Shown: one piece after another, positions 6,726 to 13,411 of the stretch
Numbering within the stretch: position 1 is the first letter of the stretch
Layout of the letters: every line of letters starts with the position of its first letter
From: Myxococcales bacterium
Lineage (GTDB): Bacteria > Myxococcota > Myxococcia > Myxococcales > Myxococcaceae
Assembly: GCA_030681895.1 (NCBI GenBank)
Contig: JAUXRI010000083.1
Coordinates: forward strand, 1 to 33,125
DNA length: 33,125 bases
Direction of reading: 5' to 3'
Notes under the pieces: model-generated
The model's database searches: none
What the model was told of the DNA's origin: nothing
What the model saw: the letters and a program-made list of their open reading frames with translations, nothing else
Made by a program: the position numbers and the translations under genes

Positions 6726-7679
6726 GTGGAAACGAACAAGATCACCATCATCGGGTCAGGCCCCGCCGGCTACACGGCGGCCATCTACGCTGCTCGCGCA
6801 GGCGTCAAGCCCGTGATGTTCGCGGGTGGCCCGTCCGAGTTCGACTCGCGTCGCGTGCCCGGTGGGCAGCTGATGATCACCACCGAAGTCGAGAATTACC
6901 CCGGCTTTCCGACGGGCGTGACCGGCCCCGAGCTGATGGAGCACTTCCAGAAGCAGGCGGAGCGCTTCGGCACCGTCATTCACTTCGAGAACGTGGTGTC
7001 GGTCGATTGGTCGAAGCGCCCGTTCCACATCAAGAGCGAGTCGAAGGAGTGCCTCTCGGAGACCGTCATCATCGCGACGGGCGCGTCGGCGAAGTGGCTC
7101 GACGTGAAGGGTGAGAACGAGTTCATGAACCGCGGCGTGTCGGCCTGCGCCACCTGCGACGGGTTCTTCTTCAAGAACCTCGACGTGCTGGTGGTCGGCG
7201 GCGGCGACACGGCGATGGAAGAGGCGACCTACCTGGCGAAGCTGTGCAGCTCGGTCACCGTGGTGCACCGCCGCGACTCGTTGCGCGCCTCGAAGATCAT
7301 GCAGGAGCGCGCGCTCAACAACCCGAAGATCAAGTTCATCTGGGACTCGGCCATCGAAGAGGTGGTCGGCGACGCGAAGGGCGTGACCGGCGCGGTGGTG
7401 AAGAACCTCAAGACCGGCGACATGAAGCAGGTGGCGGCGAAGGGCGTCTTCGTCGCCATCGGGCACAAGCCCGCGACGGAGCTGTTCGAGAAGACGCTCA
7501 AGCTGCAGGACAACGGCTACCTCTGGGTGCAGCCGGGCTCCACGCGCACCAGCGTCGAGGGCGTCTTCGCCTGTGGTGACGTGAGCGACTCGACCTACCG
7601 TCAGGCCATCACCGCGGCCGGCACGGGCTGCATGTCGGCCATCGAGGCCGAGCGCTGGATGATCGAGAAGGGCGTCTAG
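6726..7679 (+). CDS. trxB: Thioredoxin-disulfide reductase
   Basis: The protein has 317 residues, the usual length, with a GTG start. This FAD enzyme passes electrons from NADPH to thioredoxin. The FAD-binding motif IGSGPAGYTAAIYAARAG is at residues 9-26, the redox-active CATC at Cys141 and Cys144, the NADPH-binding GGGDTAMEEA at 158-167, the 2'-phosphate-binding HRRDSLRAS at 181-189, and the C-terminal FAD motif GVFACGDVSDSTYRQ near 279. All key residues are present, so it should be a functional low-molecular-weight reductase. Thioredoxin itself is not in this window. Its stop overlaps the stop of the convergent zinc-ribbon gene by 3 bp. Confidence 0.96.
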   Translation: METNKITIIGSGPAGYTAAIYAARAGVKPVMFAGGPSEFDSRRVPGGQLMITTEVENYPGFPTGVTGPELMEHFQKQAERFGTVIHFENVVSVDWSKRPFHIKSESKECLSETVIIATGASAKWLDVKGENEFMNRGVSACATCDGFFFKNLDVLVVGGGDTAMEEATYLAKLCSSVTVVHRRDSLRASKIMQERALNNPKIKFIWDSAIEEVVGDAKGVTGAVVKNLKTGDMKQVAAKGVFVAIGHKPATELFEKTLKLQDNGYLWVQPGSTRTSVEGVFACGDVSDSTYRQAITAAGTGCMSAIEAERWMIEKGV

Positions 7680-7963
7680 GCTTCAGGGCCTTCGCCGAAG
7701 TCGTACCAGTCGACGTGCCGCGACCAGCGGTGGCACCGGGGACAGGCCGTGTCTTCCCACTGCAGCCCGCAGGCAGGGCACCGGCCACCCGTCAGAAACG
7801 TGTTCCACAGGTGCAGGCAGGAACACTGCCAGCGCTCGTGCTCGCTCGGCTCGTACTCGCACTTCGGGCAGCGAATGCGGCCGCCTCTCCCGCGCGTCGA
7901 GCGCTTCCCCTGCGTGTCGCGCAGGGGAAGGGGGTGCAGGGCGATGGGGCCGCGAAGCTCCAC
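7676..7963 (-). CDS. Small zinc-ribbon protein
   Basis: The protein has about 95 residues from a GTG at 7963; no ATG is available and no clear Shine-Dalgarno is seen, so the start is uncertain. The sequence carries CPKC, CSC, CPAC and CPRC motifs (RIRCPKCEYEP, WQCSCLHLWNTF, GGRCPACGLQW, TACPRCHRW), which suggests one or two structural zinc ribbons. Similar ribbons occur in many small accessory proteins and no specific role can be assigned. It starts 14 nt after the lipoprotein gene upstream and may be co-transcribed with it. Its 3' end overlaps the end of trxB on the other strand. Confidence 0.6.
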   Translation of the reverse strand: MELRGPIALHPLPLRDTQGKRSTRGRGGRIRCPKCEYEPSEHERWQCSCLHLWNTFLTGGRCPACGLQWEDTACPRCHRWSRHVDWYDFGEGPEA

Positions 7964-7977
7964 GGGCTCGACCAGGT

Positions 7978-8709
7978 TCAGTCGAAGCCCATCGCCGCAG
8001 CGCAGGTCGGCGAGATGTCGCTGATCGTCGCGAAGCAGGGGCTGATCGAGTTGATCGCGGTGGTGTCGTTGCCAGACGAACAGATGGTCGCCGTCTCGAT
8101 GCACATGGTGCCCGCGGTGAGCGCCTGCTTGTCGAACGTGCTGCACGCGCCGTAGCCGGAGAGGCAGGCTGAGGCATTGAAGTTGTTGCTGAGCGTGAGG
8201 CCGCCTGACCCACAGGTGGTGCGCCCCGCGAAGAAGCGCGTCATCGCCGAGCCGAGGCGGGCGCAGAAGGTCGCGGCCTCCCCGCCCGAGGAACCGCCAC
8301 CGGTGCCCGAGGCGCCGCCACCGACGCCCGAGGAGCCGCCGCCGACGCCCGAGGAGCCGCCACCGACGCCCGAGGAGCCGCCGCCGACGCCCGAGGAGCC
8401 GCCGCCGACACCTGAGCTGCCACCGCCGACACCCGAGGAGCCGCCGCCGACGCCCGAGCCACCCGAGCCGCTGATGTTCTGCATGCACGAGCCGGCGACG
8501 CACGAGGCCGTGACGCCGCACACCGCGCAGGCTGAGCCACGCGAGCCGCAGGCCGATGCCGAGCCTGTCGTCTGGCACAGTCCCGAGCTGTCACAGCAGC
8601 CCGTCGGGCAGGTCGTCGACGAACACTTCGAGGCCGTGCCGCACGCCGTGAAGGTGAAGGCCAGAAAGCCAAAGGCGAGAGCGACGGACAGCAGCAGGGG
8701 TGAGCGCAT
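7978..8709 (-). CDS. Cys-rich lipoprotein with Gly/Ser tandem-repeat spacer
   Basis: The protein has 243 residues. The signal peptide ends in a lipobox-like TFTAC (Cys23), and is followed by a Cys-rich segment (SKCSSTTCPTGCCDSSGLC...ACAVCGVTASCVAGSC, about residues 28-75) that is probably disulfide-bonded outside the cytoplasm. Next comes a flexible spacer of eight GVGGGSS-like heptads (about 83-138). The C-terminal domain has six more Cys residues (FCARLGSAMTRFF, TTCGSGG, ACLSGYGAC, MCIETATIC, CFATI). This modular form is common among myxobacterial surface lipoproteins of unknown function. The spacer would hold the C-terminal domain away from the membrane. No enzyme motif is visible. Confidence 0.75.
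   Translation of the reverse strand: MRSPLLLSVALAFGFLAFTFTACGTASKCSSTTCPTGCCDSSGLCQTTGSASACGSRGSACAVCGVTASCVAGSCMQNISGSGGSGVGGGSSGVGGGSSGVGGGSSGVGGGSSGVGGGSSGVGGGSSGVGGGASGTGGGSSGGEAATFCARLGSAMTRFFAGRTTCGSGGLTLSNNFNASACLSGYGACSTFDKQALTAGTMCIETATICSSGNDTTAINSISPCFATISDISPTCAAAMGFD
8294..8461. repeat. Eight 21-bp tandem repeats inside the lipoprotein gene
   Basis: Each 21-bp unit encodes GVGGGSS or a close variant on the minus strand. Units differ by single bases, mostly at third codon positions; one encodes GVGGGAS and one GTGGGSS. Copy number is likely to vary between strains by slippage. Confidence 0.9.
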
Positions 8710-8780
8710 GGGTCGCGCGCTTAGGTGGTTTCCTTCGCGGGCTCAACCGACAGGGCAGACAAATCTGCGCCGCGAGGTCT

Positions 8781-9770
8781 TCAGCGCGACGGCGGAGGCG
8801 ACTGCGGCCCCGGGACGAAGCCAGGCTGCGGGCCCTTCGCCTCGAGGGTGGGTGCCTTCGGGTCGACGACCACCTTCGCCAGCCCCTCGTCGTTCAGCTC
8901 GAAGCGCGCGTCGGCTTTGAGCTTCTCGAGGAGCGCCCGGTAGCGCTCCTGCCGGGTCTCGTTCAGCAGCACCTGTCGAATCGAGGTCGCCGCCTGCTCG
9001 AGCGACAGGTTGAGCGCCTGCTGGCGGCCCTGCAGCTTGATGACGTGAAGGGCCTTCGGCGTCTCGACGAGCGCGGGCGCGACGTCTCCGATGCGCTCGA
9101 GCTTCTGCGCCGCGTCGCGCAATTCCGGCCCGTGCTGGGTCGAGAGCTCGTCGTCGGACATGAAGCGCATGTCGCCATCGAGCACCTTCGTCTTCGCGTC
9201 CTCGGAGTGTTCACGCGCGAGCTTGCCGAACGCGGCGTAGTCCATCGGCGTGAGCGCGAGGGCCTGCGCCAGCACGAGCTCTGCCTGCGCGCGCCGCTCC
9301 TTCGAGAACGCGATGTGCGCCAGGCGCGTCATCGCCGGCTTCACGTAGTCGTCCTTGTGAGCCTCGTAGTACTGCTTCACCTGCGCCTCACCGATGGCCT
9401 CGGCCCGTTCGTCGAGCTCCTGCTTCAGCAGCTCCTGCACCATCACCCGCTTGGCGGCTTCGACCACGTCGGGATCGTTGTGAATGCCGCGGCGAATCGC
9501 CTCCTGCGCGAGCAGCTCGAACCGGGCGAGGCCCTCGACGTAGTCACGCCGCTGCTCGATCGTCTGGTAGCGCGCACGGGCGTAGGGGTTCATCTCGGCG
9601 AAGCGCTGGTTGAGCTCGGTCACCGTGATGGTGTCTTTGCCGAAGCGCGCGGCCATGGCGCCGTCGCTGGTGCCGGCCGGCGTCGCGCGACGGAAGTCGA
9701 CCGGGGTGCCCGTCGGGTTCGAGCACGCGAGGAGGAGCAGCAGCGGAGTGGCGATGAGGCGGAGCGACAT
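8781..9770 (-). CDS. Parvulin-type peptidyl-prolyl isomerase lipoprotein (PpiC/PrsA/SurA-like foldase)
   Basis: The protein has 329 residues. The signal peptide ends with LLLLAC (lipidated Cys16). The N-terminal chaperone-like region, about 40-145, is helical (ITVTELNQRFAEMNPYARARY, VMVQELLKQELDERAEAI). The PPIC/rotamase domain covers about 150-260 (RLAHIAFSK, FGKLAREHSEDAKTKVLDGDM, and ALVETPKALHVIKLQGR). A Pro-rich tail ends the protein. Such lipoproteins help newly exported proteins fold. The rotamase core has the expected order of motifs and looks complete. It ends 72 bp from the start of the Gly/Ser lipoprotein gene and lies 33 bp downstream of the methyltransferase gene, so the three may be co-transcribed, though the fusion of functions is not obvious. 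Confidence 0.85.
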   Translation of the reverse strand: MSLRLIATPLLLLLACSNPTGTPVDFRRATPAGTSDGAMAARFGKDTITVTELNQRFAEMNPYARARYQTIEQRRDYVEGLARFELLAQEAIRRGIHNDPDVVEAAKRVMVQELLKQELDERAEAIGEAQVKQYYEAHKDDYVKPAMTRLAHIAFSKERRAQAELVLAQALALTPMDYAAFGKLAREHSEDAKTKVLDGDMRFMSDDELSTQHGPELRDAAQKLERIGDVAPALVETPKALHVIKLQGRQQALNLSLEQAATSIRQVLLNETRQERYRALLEKLKADARFELNDEGLAKVVVDPKAPTLEAKGPQPGFVPGPQSPPPSR

Positions 9771-9803
9771 GCGAGGCGAGGTAGCACATCTGTTGCGACG
9801 GGC

Positions 9804-11204
9804 TCACGCCTCGAGCGCGGTTTGCCAGTCGGCCAGCAACGCCCGCGCGCGAGGGTGATCGGCCGTGTGGGCGAGCAGCACCTCCAGCGCTTCGCAGGCC
9901 AGCCCGTGTCGACCCAGCGCGTGCTGCGCGAGCGCGAGGTTGAGCAGCGTCGAGTCATGGGCCCCGCTCTCCTGGAGTGAGAGGAGATAGAGCGCGACCG
10001 CGAGCTCCAGCGCGCCGACGTGATGCGCGGTGATGGCGAGCGTGAAGGGCACATCGAGCTGCTGGCGAAAGACGAAGTGCTGCTGGGCCGCGCGCACGAG
10101 GAGCTGCACGAGGTGCGTGGCCTGCGACGACGTCAGCGCCGACTCCTTCAGGCGACCGGCGAGCTGCGCGAGGAGGTCGGGATCTGCGCGGCTCTCGTCG
10201 AGCACCCCGAACATGGCGTCGACCGAGGGGTCGGTCTTGAGCAGCGCGGCGAAGCGCTCGAGCAGGCCCAGCACCTCGTTGGTCGCGCCACGTCGGCGCC
10301 AGGCCTCTCCGAAGTTCGGCGTCTCGCCGCGCGCACTCACGAACGCGTGCAGCGCGAAGACGTCGGAAGGCGTCGAGGGCGAGAGGTGTCTGAAGGCCGG
10401 GGCCATCGAGGCCAGCGCGTCGAAGTCGACGCCTGCCGACACCGACTCGTGGCGAGCCAGCAGCGGGTCCTCCGTCGGCCCTCTCGGCGCCACGCCCTTG
10501 TCCGCCGAGAGGACGAGCACCGGGCCGGTGAAGCAGTCGCGCCACGCCGTCAGGGCCCGCGCTGCGCCGACCGGGAGCAGGAAGGTCCCTTCACCCCTCG
10601 CGGTCAGCGCCTCGGGCACCACCGCGGGCTGGTAGCGCCAGGCCCACGGCTCCTGCCCGACGTCGACGAGCCCCTCGAAGCCGCCCTCACGCGTCACCCG
10701 AATGGCGCGGTGGGGAAGCGTGTCGAAGAGGTAGTGCGCGAGCAGCACCGGCGTGCCGGAGTCGCCCAGCGGCGTTGGCGAGAGCGCGTCGAAGTGCTCG
10801 AACGTCACCAGGCCGTCTGAGGCCAGTGAGGCGAGCTGCCGGTGCGCCGCGAGCGCCTCGACGTTCGAGGGAGAGACGTCAGTCAGGACGAGCTTCGCGC
10901 GCACGCCGCGCGCGGCCAGCGAGGGCGCCAGCCGAAACCCGAGCCGGCCTGTGCCCGCGCCGACGTCGATGATGGTCAGCACATCGTCAGGCGCCAGCGC
11001 ACCCGCGGCTCGCACGTCCACGTCGAAGGCCGCGATCAGCTCCGCTTCGACCTCCGCCAGGAGCGGACAGGTGGTGGCGCGCCACGGCACGATGCCTTCG
11101 CTCCAGGCGCGCATGCCAAGGCGCTCGTAGACCTCGGCCTGCCGCGCGAAGACGGCGCTCTCCTGGAGTGGCGTGAACACGTCTCCAGTGTGACAAAACG
11201 CCAT
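9804..11204 (-). CDS. SAM-dependent methyltransferase with C-terminal TPR-like region
   Basis: The protein has 466 residues. The N-terminal half is a class I methyltransferase: motif I IIDVGAGTGRLGFRL (about 78-92), an acidic strand LVLTDVSP for SAM ribose binding, and LLAHYLFDTLPHRAIRV, which resembles the ELFDALP stretch of the MidA/NDUFAF7 group. The C-terminal part (about 310-466) is alpha-helical, with repeats of TPR type (LYLLSLQESGAHDSTLLNLALAQHALGRHGLACEALEVLL). The substrate is unknown; MidA-type enzymes methylate arginine in a protein partner, but the similarity here is modest. The ATG at 11204 lacks a Shine-Dalgarno sequence. A GTG at 11180 is an alternative and would shorten the protein by eight residues. 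It diverges from the phosphatase-like lipoprotein gene. Confidence 0.7.
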   Translation of the reverse strand: MAFCHTGDVFTPLQESAVFARQAEVYERLGMRAWSEGIVPWRATTCPLLAEVEAELIAAFDVDVRAAGALAPDDVLTIIDVGAGTGRLGFRLAPSLAARGVRAKLVLTDVSPSNVEALAAHRQLASLASDGLVTFEHFDALSPTPLGDSGTPVLLAHYLFDTLPHRAIRVTREGGFEGLVDVGQEPWAWRYQPAVVPEALTARGEGTFLLPVGAARALTAWRDCFTGPVLVLSADKGVAPRGPTEDPLLARHESVSAGVDFDALASMAPAFRHLSPSTPSDVFALHAFVSARGETPNFGEAWRRRGATNEVLGLLERFAALLKTDPSVDAMFGVLDESRADPDLLAQLAGRLKESALTSSQATHLVQLLVRAAQQHFVFRQQLDVPFTLAITAHHVGALELAVALYLLSLQESGAHDSTLLNLALAQHALGRHGLACEALEVLLAHTADHPRARALLADWQTALEA

Positions 11205-11220
11205 GCGGCGCGCCGGTGCA

Positions 11221-11249
11221 TTGACGAGGTCGGCCTCCCTTCGCTAACC
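11221..11249 (+). promoter_or_regulatory. Possible sigma-70-type promoter of the phosphatase-like lipoprotein
   Basis: TTGACG (11221-11226) and CTAACC (11244-11249) are separated by 17 bp. The -35 is good, the -10 weak. A GGGAG Shine-Dalgarno sequence (11266-11270) lies 5 nt before the ATG at 11276. Confidence 0.35.
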
Positions 11250-11275
11250 CCACGGGCTCTTCCCCGGGAGTCTCC

Positions 11276-12517
11276 ATGCGTCTGGTCCTGCTGCCCCTTC
11301 TCGTCATCGTCTCTGCGTGTACGGGGAACCCCACCAATACCGGCACTGGAGGCGGCTCCGCAGGCGCGTCGGCTGGAGGCGCGAGTGGTGGACAGTCGAG
11401 CGCAGGCGGCTCGGCGGCGGGCGGAAGCGCAGGCGGCGCTGCGACAGGCGGTGGTGCGGGCACGGCGGGCGGTTCGGCGGGCGGCACGGCGACTGCGGGA
11501 GGCACGGCGACCGCTGGTGGTACCGCGACGGCCGGTGGCACCGCGACGGCGGGTGGCACTGCGACGGCAGGTGGCACCGCGACCGCTGGCGGAGCTGCGG
11601 GTGGCTCGGCTGGTGGCTCGACCGCTGGCGGCCCCGCTGACGGCGGCATCGTGCGCTTCGTGGCGATCGGCGACGTGGGCAAGGGCAACACGGGCCAGAA
11701 CACGGTCGGCACCGCGCTCGGGACCATCTGCGCGCAGCGGGGCTGCGACTTCGTGGTGCTCCTCGGCGACAACTTCTACCCGTCCGGCGTCAGCTCGGTG
11801 ACCGACCCCCAGTGGCAGACCGCCTTCGTGCAGCCCTACGCCCCCGTGAACGCGCCGTTCTATGCGGTGCTCGGCAACCACGACTACGGCGGCGATGGCG
11901 CTGGCTACGAGGCGAACAAGGCCGACGTCCAGGTCGCCTACAGCCAGACCAACCCGAAGTGGCGCATGCCCGCGGTGCACTACCGCTTCACCCAGGGCCA
12001 CGCCGAGTTCTTCGCCCTCGACACCAACCGCAGCTTCTGGGGCAGCAATGGCAGCGGCGACACCCAGACGCGCGCCGACATCACCTCGTGGCTCGGCTCC
12101 TCGACGGCGACGTGGAAGATCGCGTTGGGCCATCACCCGTACAAGTCGAACGGCCCGCACGGCAACGCCGGCAACTACGACTGTCGGGAGGTGCTGGGCA
12201 ACTGCGTGTCGCTCCCGCTCTTCACCGATGGGCGCCACATCAAGACCTTCATGGAGTCGATCGTCTGCGGGCGCGCCGACGTCTACCTGTCAGGCCACGA
12301 CCACTCGATGCAGTGGCTGACCCCGACGTGTAGTGGCACGCACCTGATGGTCTCGGGTGGCGGCGCGGCGGCGACGACGGTCGACATGAAGAACCCGGTT
12401 CACTTCCAGACGACCGATCTGGGCTTCATGTACATCGAGCTCAACGGCCGCACCTTCACCGGCACCTTCTACGGAGAGACCGGCAACGTGCTCTTCACCC
12501 GCAGCTTCACCAAGTGA
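11276..12517 (+). CDS. Purple-acid-phosphatase-like metallophosphoesterase lipoprotein
   Basis: The protein has 413 residues. The signal peptide ends in the lipobox VSAC (Cys15). A Gly/Ala/Ser/Thr spacer (about 22-122), including six GGTATA repeats, separates it from the catalytic domain. The five metal-ligand motifs of calcineurin-like phosphoesterases are all present in order: GDVGKGN, GDNFYPSG, GNHDYGG, GHHPYKSNG and GHDHSMQ. The GDNFY/GNHDY form is closest to tartrate-resistant (type 5) purple acid phosphatases. It probably hydrolyses phosphate esters on the cell surface or in the periplasm; the physiological substrate is unknown. The YbaK-type gene starts within its stop codon (GTGA overlap), so the two are translated together although their functions appear unrelated. 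Confidence 0.88.
   Translation: MRLVLLPLLVIVSACTGNPTNTGTGGGSAGASAGGASGGQSSAGGSAAGGSAGGAATGGGAGTAGGSAGGTATAGGTATAGGTATAGGTATAGGTATAGGTATAGGAAGGSAGGSTAGGPADGGIVRFVAIGDVGKGNTGQNTVGTALGTICAQRGCDFVVLLGDNFYPSGVSSVTDPQWQTAFVQPYAPVNAPFYAVLGNHDYGGDGAGYEANKADVQVAYSQTNPKWRMPAVHYRFTQGHAEFFALDTNRSFWGSNGSGDTQTRADITSWLGSSTATWKIALGHHPYKSNGPHGNAGNYDCREVLGNCVSLPLFTDGRHIKTFMESIVCGRADVYLSGHDHSMQWLTPTCSGTHLMVSGGGAAATTVDMKNPVHFQTTDLGFMYIELNGRTFTGTFYGETGNVLFTRSFTK
11480..11587 (+). repeat. Six 18-bp tandem repeats encoding GGTATA
   Basis: Six in-frame units encode Gly-Gly-Thr-Ala-Thr-Ala. They differ at third codon positions, so the peptide is conserved while the DNA has drifted. The repeat lies in the spacer between the lipid anchor and the phosphatase domain. 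Confidence 0.85.
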
Positions 12518-12981
12518 AGACGCTGGCGACCGAGCGCCTCGACGCCGAGCACGTCGCCTACCAGACGCACCAGTTCCAGTACGTCGAGGGCGGCGGCACG
12601 AAGCACTCCAGTCAGATGCTGGGCGTCGACGAGCACCAGGTGGTGAAGACGCTGGTGTTCGAAGACGAGCGCAGGCAGCCGCTCCTGGTGCTGATGCATG
12701 GAGATCAGCGCGTCTCGACGAAGCAGCTCGCCCGTCAGCTCGGCAAGAAGACCGTCGCGGCCTGCGCGCCCGAGGTCGCCCAGCGGCACACCGGCTACCT
12801 CGTCGGCGGCACGTCACCGTTCGGGACGAAGAAGGCGTTGCCGGTCGCGTGCGAGCGCTCCATCACGACCCTGGAGCGCCTCTTCATCAACGGCGGCGGC
12901 CGCGGCTTCCTCGTCTCGATGACGCCGGCCGAGCTGGTGCGCGTGCTCACGCCCACCCTCGTCGACTGCGCCGCCGAGTGA
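12514..12981 (+). CDS. ybaK: YbaK/EbsC-family aminoacyl-tRNA deacylase
   Basis: The protein has 155 residues, normal for the family, with a GTG start overlapping the upstream stop codon by 4 bp. YbaK hydrolyses mischarged Cys-tRNA(Pro) and related aminoacyl-tRNAs, working in trans beside prolyl-tRNA synthetase. Visible family motifs are SSQMLGVDEHQVVKTLVFE with the conserved Lys, VGGTSPFGTKKALPV (the signature GGxSPxGxKK loop), and the C-terminal INGGGRGFLVSMTPAEL. All look intact. It could belong to the wider YbaK/ProX group with a different tRNA preference, which cannot be settled here. It converges with the small unknown gene, leaving 3 bp between the stops. Confidence 0.9.
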   Translation: MKTLATERLDAEHVAYQTHQFQYVEGGGTKHSSQMLGVDEHQVVKTLVFEDERRQPLLVLMHGDQRVSTKQLARQLGKKTVAACAPEVAQRHTGYLVGGTSPFGTKKALPVACERSITTLERLFINGGGRGFLVSMTPAELVRVLTPTLVDCAAE

Positions 12982-12984
12982 CGG

Positions 12985-13254
12985 CTACAGGCCGATCTGG
13001 AACATCTCGCCGACGACCCGGCGGATCAGCTCGCGGCGGATCAGCTTGCGCGCGTGCTCGTACGCCTTCGGCGGCGGCGTCTTGTTCCCCAGCTTCGCCG
13101 CCGTGCGAATCACGAGATCGACGCGCGTGGGGTCGAGCCTGAACGGCTGCCGCGCGTCGACTTTGAGGAAGTAGTTGATGCCGCGAGCGTCGAGCAGCTT
13201 GTCCAGCGTTCGACGCGAAGCAGCGATGAGCGACAGGTCGATGATGTCCGCCAT
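12985..13254 (-). CDS. Small protein of unknown function
   Basis: The protein has 89 residues from the ATG at 13254, mostly helical, with a basic C-terminal half (AYEHARKLIRRELIRRVVGEMFQ). I do not recognise a family. No Shine-Dalgarno sequence precedes the ATG. The frame stays open upstream and continues with protein-like sequence (ARIVDEFAAHFESKDNFAH) directly before Met1, but contains no ATG, GTG or TTG. So the annotated start may be internal, with a rare start codon or a small sequence error upstream. It diverges from the sigma-like membrane protein. Confidence 0.55.
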   Translation of the reverse strand: MADIIDLSLIAASRRTLDKLLDARGINYFLKVDARQPFRLDPTRVDLVIRTAAKLGNKTPPPKAYEHARKLIRRELIRRVVGEMFQIGL

Positions 13255-13269
13255 GTGCGCGAAGTTGTC

Positions 13270-13282
13270 CTTCGATTCGAAG
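13270..13282. repeat. Short palindrome in the divergent region
   Basis: CTTCGATTCGAAG is a 6-bp inverted repeat around a single base. It lies 15 bp upstream of the ATG at 13254 and may be an operator, but could also be part of the coding extension described for that gene. Confidence 0.2.
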
Positions 13283-13396
13283 TGGGCGGCAAATTCATCA
13301 ACGATTCGCGCCGAAACTTGCGCGCGCCCGCACGCTCGGGGATCTGCGCGCGCTCTCGAGTTTCGTGTCAGCGCTCGTCGTTCGTGAATTGAGCGC

Positions 13397-13402
13397 TACA
13401 CT
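13397..13402 (+). promoter_or_regulatory. Candidate -10 box before the sigma-like membrane protein
   Basis: TACACT ends 9 nt before the GTG at 13412. There is no Shine-Dalgarno sequence and no clear -35 box. A transcript from here would be nearly leaderless. Confidence 0.3.
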
Positions 13403-13411
13403 CGAAGCCGC

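Noticed and set aside
8294..8461. CRISPR-like tandem repeats
   Set aside because: The 21-bp units are contiguous without spacers and encode a Gly/Ser repeat in frame.
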